DNA of 64,000 bases from Siphlonurus alternatus (GCA_949825025.1 OX463785.1:12959971-13023970); one strand, 5' to 3'; shown: positions 37,341 through 48,935, counted from the first letter of the stretch. The notes: generated by a model not told the origin, from the sequence alone. A program made the numbers and translations.

Positions 37341-38488
37341 GCTATACATTTGGTGTACAGTAGATAATATAAAAATATATTATTTGTAAAGAAATAGCAG
37401 TCTTAATTCTGCAAATCAATCAGGAAACGAACACTAAAAAGTACGGAAAGGAAATACCATGCATGCATGATGAAACGATTAACAATAACGTTAGTAAGAA
37501 AAATCTTATATAGAGATTTGGGGAAGTCCAAATAGGATTAATTTAATAAAAAAAAAACTAACTGTAATATTACTTAAAGTAATTTAAATGTAATAAATAT
37601 ATAAAAAAAATTACTAATAAAAGTCATAGTGAAATCAAGACAAATTAACGTTAGTTTGCCATCAAATAATATTCGTGGTGAGCTATTGAGAATTGAATGT
37701 ATATTTTTTTGTATCTGTTGGCTTTTATGGCTTAATGACTTAAGCATCTCTTATAGTCGAGATAGCCTAAAGGCTTCAGACTTTAACATATTCGACTAGA
37801 ATGAAACGTTTTTTTTTTATATTATTTTCATGAACAGGTGCCATGCAAGCGCTACATGCAACCAATATGTACGTATATCATAAATATTTTGACGCCATAG
37901 TTATAATAAAATAATAACTATTTAAATCTTGAATTTATAATTTTTATAATATTTTATAACCTTACATGCAACAGATTATTATTATTATTATTATATATTT
38001 TTTAATATTATAATATATTGTTGATAACGTAATATAGTAAAAAACTTAAAATATGATAATTTAAAAATGTCACAGTTTTTAGCATGCGGTGCATGGATCT
38101 TGGGAATTTTACTAAATATTGAAAAACTTTATCATTGATGTAGACTTTTTTATTCTTTTATGTGTAGTATATTTTTAAAAATTTCCTTTAAAAAAAATAT
38201 GAACTTTATACTTTTATTAAAATAATGCCATGGAGTTGGGAGGTTCATGAAACGTTAAATTTGAAAAGTATTTTTGCGACAATTAATTACAATTTTATTA
38301 TCTACTGACGTTTTTAAAATGAATTACATTCAACATTCCAAATCTTCCTTAATTTACTGAATTGGTATTCTGATTATTTTATTTACAACATTAATAAACT
38401 CTTTTAATCTTATATCTAAAATGTATCTAGCTTTATCTAGCTAAGAGAAGTAGAGAGGAGATAGAGAATTGATGCATAATCATTATAT
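37341..38488. other. AT-rich spacer
   Basis: Nothing supported. Confidence 0.6.
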
Positions 38489-38552
38489 ATACCTGTGGGA
38501 ATTAAAATTTATATAAATTAATACCTGTGGGACTTAAAATTTATATAAATTA
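38489..38552 (+). repeat. Tandem duplication, two 32-bp units
   Basis: ATACCTGTGGGAATTAAAAT followed by TTATATAAATTA occurs twice in a row, the second starting at 38521 with one substitution. Confidence 0.9.
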
Positions 38553-39060
38553 AATTTTATAAATTTTCAATAAAGTAGATCATTTTGTAACACGTGTAAA
38601 AATCAAACATTGTTAAACTACAATTGAAAAAAAAAAAAATTAATTAACGTTTAGAATCAATATATATAAAATATTTAAAAATTATATTTTATATATATAT
38701 ATATATTTAATTTTATTACAATTCAAATAATTTTATTTTATCAATATATTATTATACAAATTAATGACTTTTTGTGTCCTTATCTGACGCGAACAAAATA
38801 ATTTAATGTTTATACAATAAACTATTACATAAACCAAAATTAAATATGATTGTGAAGTAAAAGGCCTTCTCTCCTCTTTTCATTTTCACAAGTGACCACA
38901 TATTCAAAAGCATTCTCTCTCTCTCTCCATATAATCCAATTCGCTTCTTACGACTGAGGAGACTTGCCGTTGACCGCACACCGCATAAGGTTAGCCCATC
39001 CACCACCGCGAGCCAGACGTTTAGCTCTGCTTTACATTTTTTTGTTGTATTCTCTTACAG
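38553..39060. other. AT-rich spacer with GC-richer end
   Basis: The last ~130 bp are GC-richer and lead into the splice-acceptor-like tract before 39061. A 67-codon minus-strand frame here starts at GTG and is not supported. Confidence 0.4.
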
Positions 39061-39088
39061 TCGAATCAAAGGCTAAATTTCGTGGAGG
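39061..39088 (+). other. Possible 28-nt microexon
   Basis: A pyrimidine tract ending TTCTCTTACAG at 39060 is a strong splice acceptor. Twenty-eight bases later AGG/GTAAGA is a strong donor. Two of three frames through the 28 nt are open, one reading SNQRLNFVE and the other ESKAKFRGG. A 28-nt exon is not a multiple of three, so it would change phase. No linked exon could be identified, and paired splice signals at this spacing can arise by chance. Confidence 0.25.
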
Positions 39089-39430
39089 GTAAGAGTGCAG
39101 TTCGCATTTTAACCACAAGAATGATAACGAAATTTAATATTAAATTTATTTAAAAATAATAAAAAATTGTTTTTATAAATAATATGTTGTGTACTTTTTA
39201 ATTTTTAATGTATTGTTTCAGTATAATAATGTTGAATTTTAATAAGTATTAAAATTTTATACAAACAATTGGTTTACCAAAACCAACATAATACTATACT
39301 TTTTTTTGTAAAAATCATTGTTCCTGTAGGTACATAAAGGTATGAAAATTGGCTATAAATTAACACCTTTTTTTAAATAAAAATGTGCAAAATCTCTTAT
39401 AGATATTCTCACGCATGAGTTTACAGTTGG
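39089..39430. other. AT-rich spacer
   Basis: Nothing supported. Confidence 0.6.
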
Positions 39431-39756
39431 AATGGAGTACCGACCTCAAAATTTTTTTATTGCAGAAATGGATAGAGGGTGCAAAAATATGCTACTCTGA
39501 ATTTTTTCAGATTTTTCTGACCAGAAAATTTTTAATTTTTAAAAAATTAGTGAAAGTCCATTTTATGACGTCACGGGCGTTAATGTCCTATCTTTTTCTT
39601 AATGAGAGGCGCCTCGTGACGCCATCAAAATGGACTTTCAATAATTTTTTAAAAATACTTCCCGGTCTCAGAAAAATCTGAAAAAATTCAGAGTAGCATA
39701 TTTTTGCACCCTCTATCCATTTCTGCAATAAAAAATTTTGAGGTCGGTACTCCATT
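39431..39756. mobile_element. MITE family A, copy 3
   Basis: Ends AATGGAGTACCGACCTC and GAGGTCGGTACTCCATT, the same outer ends as copy 1. The centre has TATGACGTCACGG on the left and CTCGTGACGCCATC on the right, so one palindrome is mutated. An 88-codon open frame across it is a translation of the hairpin arm, not a gene. Confidence 0.9.
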
Positions 39757-42636
39757 GCTAAAATTAATTTGTAATATTAAAATTATATCGAAAATGTACC
39801 CCTTTTGTTTGATTGTAATTGTGATTGCAATACAATGGAAAGATGGAGCTTTAAATTTAGTTCGACTTCATGTGACCCATTGGCAATAATAATAATGCTC
39901 ACAAGTGCATATTAACTTGTTAGACGATTAAAAAAAAAACTTTTCTCTGTAATTTTTTTATTCCAACTAAAATTTTATATTATAAAGTTGATCATAAATA
40001 AATCCATAGTGATCTGATTTCTTCATAACATTGTCAAAAAATAATTCCAAGTATTAAATTAGAAAATTTGATAAAATTTTTATGAATATTTCTCATAAAT
40101 ATACTGTACGCATATAAAATTAATAATAATACTTGCAAACATCTCTGGAATCTTCAACGTACTCATGCACAATATAGATAATATTAATGACAGTAAAATC
40201 ACAAAATTTGCCTGTATGTGACATACGGTATGGAAAACAATAGACTTGATAAACATCCTTCTTTTGAGAGTTAATTGATAAATCATGTGGTCACAGCATG
40301 TGACTTGCCTGCTAAAAAATTTAATTCACTGATACAAATATACCTTATATGAAAATACAGGAAGATATCATATTACATTATAACGATTAAGATTTTAATT
40401 ACACATTTAACTTTTGAAATGTTTATTAAGAAATAAAATCAAAAGATTGAACTAAAAGGTATAAAGTTTTACTTGCTTTGAAATGAAGCACATTACACAC
40501 CGTATGTATTTACTATGTGGTATTTAACACATGTAAACGGTTATTAATTACTTGTGAAGAGCATTCAATAAAAAACTAGAAGAACAGGTTTTCAAGTGAA
40601 TGCGTCGATGTTTAACATGGTATATATAAAAAAACATGTTAATGTGTATTCAATATTATACATATAAAGTTTTGTACGTAATATCTTCTAATTATTGCAA
40701 TACAATTTGTATAAGAAATTATGCTATATTAATTTACATAATACAGTTCAAAAAATAGAAATTTTACTCTCGGATATATCTAAAAGTACAGTATAGTAAT
40801 TTTTCTAGTGTTTTAGATTAGTATATTTAGATTTAAAATAAGTATTTTAAAAGGACTTGATGGTTTTATTTCATATCTGCGTAAATTCCTTAATAGTGAA
40901 TAGCTCCAATCTTGCATTTTCATACATATCAGTTTGATAATACAGAAAAAATGTCTTGTTAACTACGAATGCAGTATACTGCATGCATGTTAAAGTACTC
41001 AACATCTATAATGTAATTCTTATACATTTTATCATTTTTATTTATATTTGAATAAGATATGTAGAATTTTTATATGAAATAACATGAAACAACATTATGG
41101 CAACACATTAATTGCTTTATATCATTAAAAAATAAAACTATAATTTTTGTTAATGAAGTTTAGAACAAATTTTGTAAAATAATTGAATATTAGCAATAAA
41201 TAATTATTCTCTAATTTAAATAAAAATTAATTTAAACAATTATTTTTTACATTTAATAAACATTGTAAATAAAATTTAAAATAAATCCAATATTAAAAAA
41301 AAATAATTTAATAGCAATATATTTTATTATAAATTTTATTGATAAAATTACGTCATATCAGATAATTATTGAATGACGTTTATAAATAATATTAAAAAAA
41401 ATCTAAAACTAATAACTCAGGTATAGAATATAAAAAAAAAAGAGAATGGAAGGTGTGGTGAGGTAGTCAAGTTATTTCTCTTCCTCGTCTCCAAAGGTAG
41501 ATACATAAACCGTGGGTGGGCTTCACATCGTTCAAATGATTCATCATATATTTTTCAAGCTACCATATAAAATGTAGATCTCTTATCATTCTTGGCTACT
41601 GTATTGCTTTAGCTTCCTATATATAAAATCCAACCAACTATGATGGGTTTCATTCTTAATTATCTGATAAGAAACCGTATATAAAATTGACAGCATATAG
41701 TGTGTGTTATAATTTTTATATACATATTTTTTTGTTTCATTTTTTTTTTTATATATATATGATATAAATTATTTAATATATTTATCTTTGTTATAACTTC
41801 TCGAATGTCATGTAAGTTAATAAACTCAATTTATTTAACACCTATATGCAAATAATTCATTTTAATATCAATATTCATCATTGTTCTTTTATATTTTGAT
41901 GAATATTTTAAGATCTCTATGATAATAAAATTATTTATTACCTTATTGATTGGTACATTGTACTATTTAATTTTTTTATTTCAAAATTATCTTGCAGGTG
42001 AGAATAATTTTTAACTTACACCAATGCTTAAGTAAATTAATAATATTTGTTTTTTTTTAGCCTGTTTTTATATAATTGAAATCAATATTATAATTAACTT
42101 AATAAAAATTGGTAAAAATTGTTAAAGCTATTTTCCAACGTTAGTTAACTTCATAAATCATCCATGCTACCAAAATCTGTCATTGTCTTATAGCTCTGCG
42201 ATCGTGCATGTTGCTGTTTATTGAGAATTATTTCCAAATATATAAACATTTTCCTTCATCAGAATTATATTAAATTTGTAAAAATAGAAATTCAACATTA
42301 CCTAAACAGGATTCATGTCGTTTAAATTAAATTTTAAAATTTGGGTACAAATATTTTATTAATTTTAACTGCTTGATAAAATGTAGATTATATTAATTTA
42401 ATGATGAATAAGTTTTCCAAATAAAATTGATAATTTATATTCGTTTCATTTTCATTTTAAAACAATTCATATCAAGTTAAGGCATAAGCTTGTAGGTAGA
42501 TATTCCACAAAATATTTACATACTATATGAGAAGCGTAGTAAAATCACTATACGATTCGAGTAGTATTAATTATTTAAATATCAATCCGATTATTAAAAA
42601 TATGGGCAGTCGTACGATTCTTCTGATGATACGGTG

Positions 42637-42638
<2 letters not shown>
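39757..42638. other. AT-rich spacer
   Basis: No gene supported. At about 40558-40574 AGAGCATTCAATAAAA matches the 3' terminus of the LINE at 47800-48585, but the upstream sequence does not match it well. Confidence 0.5.

Positions 42639-42711
<73 letters not shown>
42639..42711 (+). repeat. (GA)n microsatellite
   Basis: About 36 GA units, the longest in the window. Arg/Glu and Leu/Ser runs in the open frames across it are artefacts of the repeat. Confidence 0.95.
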
Positions 42712-42713
<2 letters not shown>

Positions 42714-42860
42714 GCTGTACCTCGCATGCTGCACGCTCCCCTGTGATATCCCGCCCGCCCGCTCTGCTGCTCTCGCCCCATTCAAGGCCCCGTGGCCCTC
42801 GCATGAATGGACGAGCTAAAATACTATATAATATACGTTTGCTACTATACACTATACTTG
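42712..42860. promoter_or_regulatory. GC-rich island beside GA tract
   Basis: About 150 bp with CCCGCCCGCCCG and GGCCCCGTGGCCC, far above local G+C. The adjoining GAGAG tract and the GC-rich block together resemble GAGA-factor-associated promoters or elements of insects. No TATA box, and no open frame that is independent of the microsatellite. Confidence 0.35.
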
Positions 42861-44707
42861 TTGTAGCGTAGCCATGAAGTCACAAAATACTTATAGTCTC
42901 TATGGACTTTCATTATTAAATTATTATCATATCAGTTTATTATATACCTTAAAAAAGGGGATATACCATCATATTGTAAAATTTGTAGTGTTTTTAATTA
43001 GGATATATATTATGAAATATTGTTAGTAAATATAAGTATCAATAAATTTAATATTGAAATACATTTCTGGAAAATACAAGCATATAAAATACCAGATAGT
43101 TATATTATTTATCAGCATTATTATAAATCTTATTATTCATTCAGTTTCCCGATTTAATTTTATTAATTTTTTGAACAATTGGCACGTATTGCAGGATCAA
43201 CCTAAAAAAGCTAGTGATATATTTAACTGTCAAATATTACATGCAACAATCACTATATATCAACAATGACAAATTGATGCTCTTCAGGGTGCCAATTGCC
43301 CAAAATACAGGTATATACAGCATACCAGTTTTGCTTGAAATTCTACCTGCAGTCATGTTATGACGTATCTAGTTTCCCACATAGACTCCAGTACGGTATA
43401 TGATGCCAATATTCAATACATCATACGGTCTCGAGTTGCAGCACCGTGGTTTAACACGCAAGCTATAGTTGCATTTCCTTATTGTCATATAGCTCTAGTA
43501 TCGTCATCAATATAAAGTGCCTTAGTTACCATGTTTGTCTCATATAAGAGGGGGGCATGATGGAACTATATGGGGGGGGGGCTCGTCATTTTGATGGCGA
43601 TATTATAGCATCTTAGTTCACCTCTCTCTAGACCTGCATTGTCGATGAGTATTTCTTTATTATATAATTATGCCCTCACTGATCATAGATCTATCATCAG
43701 TGAATTTCAGAATTAATTGTAAATGGAATTTCAATTTTGAAATACATTATGGAACTAAATAATTATATTTGAAATGAAACCTGGTTACTAGTGATTGTCT
43801 GATTGCTATTGATGTTTGGAATCGTGGTAAGAAAATAAATTTACATTTTTTTTTTTAGAAAATATCTGAAATTGAAAATTATATAAGCAAAGCAATGTAA
43901 ATCAATGCATTTTGTATTATTATTTAAATTAAGCCATTCGAACGTTTGAAAAATGTATATATAGTATGCATATATATATGATATTATTGACGTTGAGGTC
44001 ATTAACGTTACCATGTGTTAGATACTTATAAATGAATATGTTTCAAAGATATAGAAAAAATAATAGAATGTCATGAATCTTATGAAAAATCAATTCAACA
44101 AAAAATAAAAAATAGATTTATACGATTGTAAAAAATTCTTATATAAAAATTATATTTTTAAGGTATGAAATTAATCTATTAAAAAAATTAATATTAACTA
44201 TTTTTTTAATTAACTGTAAAATAAATTAGTTGATTTACAATATGATTGAGTTACAAGAATGCATAACATTGGTTACATACAATATAAATATATAGCACCG
44301 CGTGAGAAAAAGTTTGGCTGCTTCATACAGATGTGTGTCCAATTCATGATGACTGAATTATTGAAGCATCAACCAAAGAATGAAACACTTTTGTATTTCT
44401 TTAAAACGATTTCGACTGCTTGTGATGTAGGTGGCTTGAAAATTAAAATAAAAGATAATATGAAATTATAAAAATAATCAAAAATCAAAGTATTTGTTTT
44501 ATTATTAATGATTATCAGAGTACATTTAAATATTTGAATTAATAATTACACACTTTGAATATTTTAAATCAGGCTTTTTCGATAAGTTGAAGTACCTGTA
44601 TTTTTATGTAACCATGTATTATGACCGACGTATGGGCAATTTCTTACTGAAGTGGCTGCGCCCTGACCGAGCTATTGAGAGAATGATTAGCTCCAATTGA
44701 ATGGCGA
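42861..44707. other. Spacer with mixed composition
   Basis: A GC-richer patch at 43290-43640 holds a run of about ten G at 43572-43581 and a TATGATG/CATCATA pairing near 43400. A 70-codon frame at 44259-44471 starts with ATG and matches nothing recognised. Confidence 0.4.
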
Positions 44708-44720
44708 CCAGTAGGGGGTA
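44708..44720 (+). promoter_or_regulatory. CTCF-like motif
   Basis: CCAGTAGGGGGTA agrees with 12 of 13 positions of CCASYAGRKGGCR (T in place of the last C). It lies in an otherwise unremarkable spacer. The match is good, but occupancy cannot be judged from sequence. Confidence 0.35.
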
Positions 44721-46137
44721 TTAGATATTCTTATGATATAAGCAACAAGCCTGTAGTAAGCAATATAACATTATATAGGAACCGTATGTTTCATTTCATC
44801 ATATATAGCGGCTTCAATAAAAGAAAATATTGCTATAATCTAATAATTTTATAATACTTTTTTTTTTTTTTTTTTTAAGTATCATTTTAAACAGGAAACA
44901 GATTTTTGTGAGATCAAAAAATTGAAGGTTAATATGACAAAAGTGCAATTTTTGAAAATTATTTGGTTGTAATATTTTTATTGTACAGTTATAAGAACAT
45001 AATTTCATATTTATTGTACAATATTTTACCTTCAAAAATAGAGCAGAAAATTATGCTGGTTTTATATGGCAAACAATTTTTTTTTGTAATAATTTCTCAG
45101 ATTGCACATAAGTGTGATGTTTAATTACCGTTGCATAAAATTTACCCTAAAACTCATTTTTTTTTTTAATTTTTTCAATATTATACAATACAGTTCAGCC
45201 AAGATTATATTACATAATCCTATCGGCCGGTTCATAATATATATTATTATTTATTCATTTTTCAGCTCAAAACAGTGATTTTGTTTTTAAATCTATACTT
45301 ATATTTTTATTTTCTCAAAAACATAATTAACAATACAATAAAATAAAGCACTTTAAACCCATCTTCTTCCACAAAATTTTGAATTCACTTTAGTTATTGT
45401 AATATATTAACTGAAATATTTTAATAATTAGTATATGACACAAGGAAAACAATAAGAACAAAATAGAAACAACAAAATAAAGATTATGAATAAAAACATA
45501 TGGTTCTATTACATTTTTTTTCTCCTTCATAATAATATTAATGTTAATTTTATTAATTTAGTAATAGCCTGAATAACAGAAATTTTAAATTCAGCATCCT
45601 CACTTTGATTTTAGAAAATTTGCACTTCTTTTTGTAGGACAAAAATACAATATTATTTATTTTTTCTAATAAGCCTGCAGTACACGATACAATTTGAATA
45701 TAAGTTTTTAAGAAAATTTCATCTCCATACAAACAAAAGGAAAGGGATTTATTTTTGTAAGGAAAATTTTCATCGTGTAAATGATATGCTAACTGATTTT
45801 AGTAAATTAATATAAATGCTAATTACAATTGTCATCTAATATTGGAAGCAAATGTAAAGTTTTTTAAAGCAATAAATAGATCTGGATTCTAACTGCTTGC
45901 CACTTTGACTCCATAAAAAATAAGTGAGAAAACAATTTTTTTAATTATATATATATATTATCTCATACCAAGTACATACAAGGTACACACATATCACATG
46001 GTATATCATGGGTAACACACTGATTTTTTTTTAATGTATACAGGATAGAATATTGCTAAGATGTTAAGCTTATAGCCCAATTACGGAAGATATACATGTC
46101 GAATTTCAAAAACTCATGCATGTATCAAAGTACAATA
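44721..46137. other. AT-rich spacer
   Basis: Nothing supported. Confidence 0.6.
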
Positions 46138-46345
46138 TTAACGCAGGATGTTCACCGATGACGTCACAGATGGTTCCACCACATCAACTATAAGTCCATC
46201 TAATGAAGCGAGAGAGAAGAAAGAGACCGAGGTTCGACACCCCATGGAGATAATTGGTCGCATGGTGCCTTTGCTTCCAGCCGTCATATCAACATCAGTC
46301 AGATATACACCCAGTATCTTACTTCCAAACTTTCTCATAATGTAA
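46138..46345. repeat. GC-richer segment with B-box, possible SINE piece
   Basis: On the plus strand AGGTTCGACACCC at about 46230-46242 contains a full pol III B-box. Open frames of 65-66 codons run on both strands across the same interval. Such mirrored frames are expected when a short unique segment escapes stops by composition, so neither is called a gene. No convincing A-box was found at tRNA spacing. Confidence 0.3.
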
Positions 46346-47099
46346 ATACATAGGAATATGAACCTTAAATCATGTTAATGTTCAATACGTAAACTATATG
46401 AAAGATGAGTGTAATTCAACCAGAATTTCTATAATGTTCTATTTTAGTAATATATAACCTTTATATTGTGAATAACTAAATTACGATATTTTTAACTTTA
46501 ATACACCATTCCTGAGAATTTTCAAGGAAATATATATCTTCATTTCAAATCATTCTAATTTTAAATTTGATAAAAGCACTTTAAATTTAAATAATTTAAT
46601 CAATGCTCAGGAAGGTTGAATTCAAATTAATAAGGAAATCAAATGAACACAATTATAATTATATTTCTAATTTAAATATACATCCAAAGGCTAAAGAATG
46701 ATTAATAATGCATGATTTTTAATGCATATAAATACAACGTTGCAGATAGTAATTTCATTTTTTATACAATTTTATGCATATAATTTAATCATAGTAAATT
46801 TCTTTATTCCTGAGATCTTCTAAGCAAGTACCGAATTTTCTCTGCAATTAGTGGCTTTGTACTGCCATGTATGTTATATATTTCAGTCTTCAATACATTA
46901 AAAAAGTGAAAACATTAGAATAATTCAAACTTATCTCAAATTAAATACAATTTTTTTAAATATTTCTATTATTTACAATATAAATACAATCTTATACAAT
47001 GATAATTTAATAATTCTAAACATAACCCATACTTAAACTAATAACCTTGGTCATTGAGTATAGAATTATTTCAAGTTGATCTTTCCTTATAATCAAATC
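46346..47099. other. AT-rich spacer
   Basis: Nothing supported. Confidence 0.6.
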
Positions 47100-47290
47100 T
47101 AAGTCGATCTGAGCAGAGAGATGAGATGACTGTCTGTGGGGTGCTTGCATGCTGTGTTGGCTGATTGCGTCTGATCACCGCTCGGCCTAATGAGGACAAT
47201 CACGGAGACATAGACCGATGATGATGAGATGTTGTACCATCCGCCGCACAAGTATCACATCTCTTCAGTGTCTGCAGCTTCGAGAACAAC
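47100..47290. other. GC-richer unique block
   Basis: About 190 bp of balanced composition with no repeat, no long open frame and no motif I recognise. Its contrast with the surroundings makes it a candidate conserved non-coding element. Confidence 0.3.
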
Positions 47291-47304
47291 AATATTTATT
47301 GGGA

Positions 47305-47510
47305 ATAGAGGCTTCAAGTGTTCTCCGTCGGGGAAATTTTCTTCATAAGCCACCATGTAAGAAAATTTGAATTTTTTCTCAGTAAAACCATCTCCTACCC
47401 CCTTTTTAGATATTTTCTGATAATGAATCAAAAATTATTTTCCTGTAAAAAATTTCTTTAATACCAAAAAAGCAATTTCGATTTTTTTTTTTACATAGCC
47501 TCCATTATAG
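47305..47510. mobile_element. MITE family C, copy 2 (decayed)
   Basis: Begins ATAGAGGCTTCAAGTG, matching the end of the element at 6157. Toward the right, TTTTTTTTTTACATAG matches the right half of that element, and the arms still pair (ATGTAAGAAAATTTGAATTT against the complement). The terminal repeat at the right end is degraded to AGCCTCCATTATAG. Confidence 0.5.
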
Positions 47511-47788
47511 ACTGATATTGTATTTTTCAATAATATTGCTTACATTGCAAATTTAAAGACAATTTATATAATGTATTTTTTTTCTTATAGATTATAGTAT
47601 AAATACATTATAAATATAAAAATATTAATATTTTTTCATTTAATGATTTTAAAAGTAGTTTTTAAATTAAATTGTATTTAAACTTGACATGACATTAATA
47701 TTATTTTTTCTTTTTATTGTTTTAGAAATGAAAATATTTCATTTCAATATATATAAATATTTACTAGATTAATGTAAAGGTAATTTAA
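47511..47788. other. AT-rich spacer
   Basis: Nothing supported up to the LINE's left target duplication. Confidence 0.6.
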
Positions 47789-47799
47789 ATCAATTGATT

Positions 47800-48049
47800 G
47801 TTGTAGCGTTATTCCTAAATATCTGAAGTTAATGACAAACTCAATTCTCTCATTATTGCAACACATAACATTAGTCTTGCTAAGCTTACCACCTTTTCTA
47901 AATTTAATAAAAATTGTTTTGGAAGCATTAATGGTTAGACCATTCACTTCAGACCAGTCGACTACTTTATTTAATACTTGCTGAAGTTTAGCTAAATCTT
48001 TACAGCTTCTGTCAGTATCCAAATTTTCATTTTCAAGGCTGGTGTACAA
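47800..48049 (-). pseudogene. Reverse-transcriptase fragment of LINE
   Basis: The frame starts at a non-ATG codon and reads LYTSLENENLD at its beginning, which in LINE reverse transcriptases follows the YADD catalytic motif; the motif itself is lost at the junction. Further on, LTINASKT, then FIKFRKGG and FRYLGITL are typical LINE landmarks of the RT fingers/palm-to-thumb region. Similarity stops exactly where the flanking duplication starts. It acts in target-primed reverse transcription in intact relatives; this copy is dead. The clade is unresolved, perhaps Jockey/CR1-like. Confidence 0.8.
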
Positions 48050-48394
48050 GCTTATCGATCAAGACTTTTTTGTGTCAGAACTTCAGAAGAAATACAATCT
48101 TCCTTGTACACCAAATTTCAATGACTTTATGAAAAACAGCGTTTTGAAAGCCTCAGAGATAAATCTAAATTTTTATGTTACCCCAGCTTTTGTAAATTCT
48201 AACTGGCAAAATTGTCAATATAAACCAGGTTTGCAATGCACGGTTTCCATCACCGTGTTTGTACAAAGCTGGTATACCATGGAAGTGATGACAATTGTGT
48301 CTGTAAACTTTGTGGCCAACTATGTGAAACATATCATGCCCTGTTTTGTCCAAAACGAAATTATTCCTTAGCATATTTAGCTAATAATGCATGA
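48050..48394 (+). pseudogene. LINE C-terminal segment with zinc knuckle, frameshifted
   Basis: The first frame is open from the junction to about 48220 and then the coding continues in another frame (48224-48394). There CKLCGQLCETYHALFC gives C-x2-C-x7-H-x3-C, close to the C-terminal zinc-binding motif of many LINE ORF2 proteins, followed by CPKRNYS and a stop at 48392-48394. At least one frameshift separates the two parts. The 3' untranslated tail follows to 48585. Confidence 0.65.
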
Positions 48395-48596
48395 TTTGTA
48401 TGGGTTATTATTACTTCTAGTGTTTTTAGTAATAATTTATGTTCCTCAATATTTTTAATGTTCTATTATTTATATAAATATGTGTGTTTCTATATATTAA
48501 TTATTTTGTGCTGTATAATATAAATATATGTAGATGTAATATATGTAACACTGTAAGAGCATTCAATAAAAACTATAAAAAAAATATCAATTGATT

Positions 48597-48713
48597 TGCT
48601 TGATTTTTTACCATCTTGAACAAAATATTAATACATCAATTCGTATAATATATTGTATATAGCCAAATAATAAAAAAAATCTGAAAAAAATTCATATGGA
48701 CATTTTACTATAG
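48597..48713. other. AT-rich spacer
   Basis: Nothing supported up to the acceptor-like TTTTACTATAG. Confidence 0.5.
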
Positions 48714-48935
48714 AATAGCCATACCGAAGTACCCCTCCAACAGCACACGTGGCTTCCACCTTTACCCCGCGATGTAGGAGGACCTAACTATCATCATCAA
48801 CGGTGTGTTAATGGGCGTGTCAACTGGGCGGAGTTGTTCTGCACGGCGCCAGCTCCGCAGGTGGCGCTTCTAGCCAGCTGGCGCATGGGCACCAGCAAGA
48901 TCGGCACCAGTGTCGCAATTCAAGCACTCACTTGA
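48714..48935 (+). CDS. Possible terminal coding exon, unknown product
   Basis: After the acceptor-like TTTTACTATAG at 48703-48713 a 73-codon frame stays open to a TGA at 48933-48935. The inferred peptide starts NSHTEVPLQQHTWLPPLP, is rich in Pro, Trp, Cys and Gln, and ends GTSVAIQALT. No ATG opens it, so it could only be an internal or last exon. A second frame is also open from about 48811 to about 49000 in this GC-rich DNA, so openness alone is weak evidence. No domain was recognised. Confidence 0.25.
   Translation, partial: NSHTEVPLQQHTWLPPLPRDVGGPNYHHQRCVNGRVNWAELFCTAPAPQVALLASWRMGTSKIGTSVAIQALT

Larger units (their letters stand above)
47789..48596. mobile_element. LINE insertion with twin-primed (inverted) 5' part
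   Basis: A truncated non-LTR retrotransposon. The left part (47800-48049) encodes a reverse-transcriptase piece on the minus strand; the right part (48050-48585) carries the C-terminal end and 3' tail on the plus strand. The tail ends ATTCAATAAAAACTATAAAA. The 11-bp string ATCAATTGATT occurs at both outer edges (47789-47799 and 48586-48596) as a target-site duplication. The inverted 5' piece with a shared duplication is the hallmark of twin priming known for L1 elements. Confidence 0.8.

Noticed and set aside
39415..39681. 88-codon ORF with KWIEGAKICYSEFFQIF
   Set aside because: It is a translation of the MITE family A arm. The same peptide pattern recurs in the MITE at 56829-57023, which shows it is repeat-derived.
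42527..42871. Arg/Glu, Leu/Ser and similar open frames on both strands
   Set aside because: They are created by the (GA)36 microsatellite, which has no stop codon in any frame.
43572..43581. Run of about ten G as a G-quadruplex
   Set aside because: A single G run without three further runs nearby does not meet the usual four-run pattern.
46138..46345. Overlapping 65-66 codon ORFs on opposite strands
   Set aside because: Both strands are open over the same GC-richer interval with no domain or splice evidence. A B-box suggests a SINE piece.
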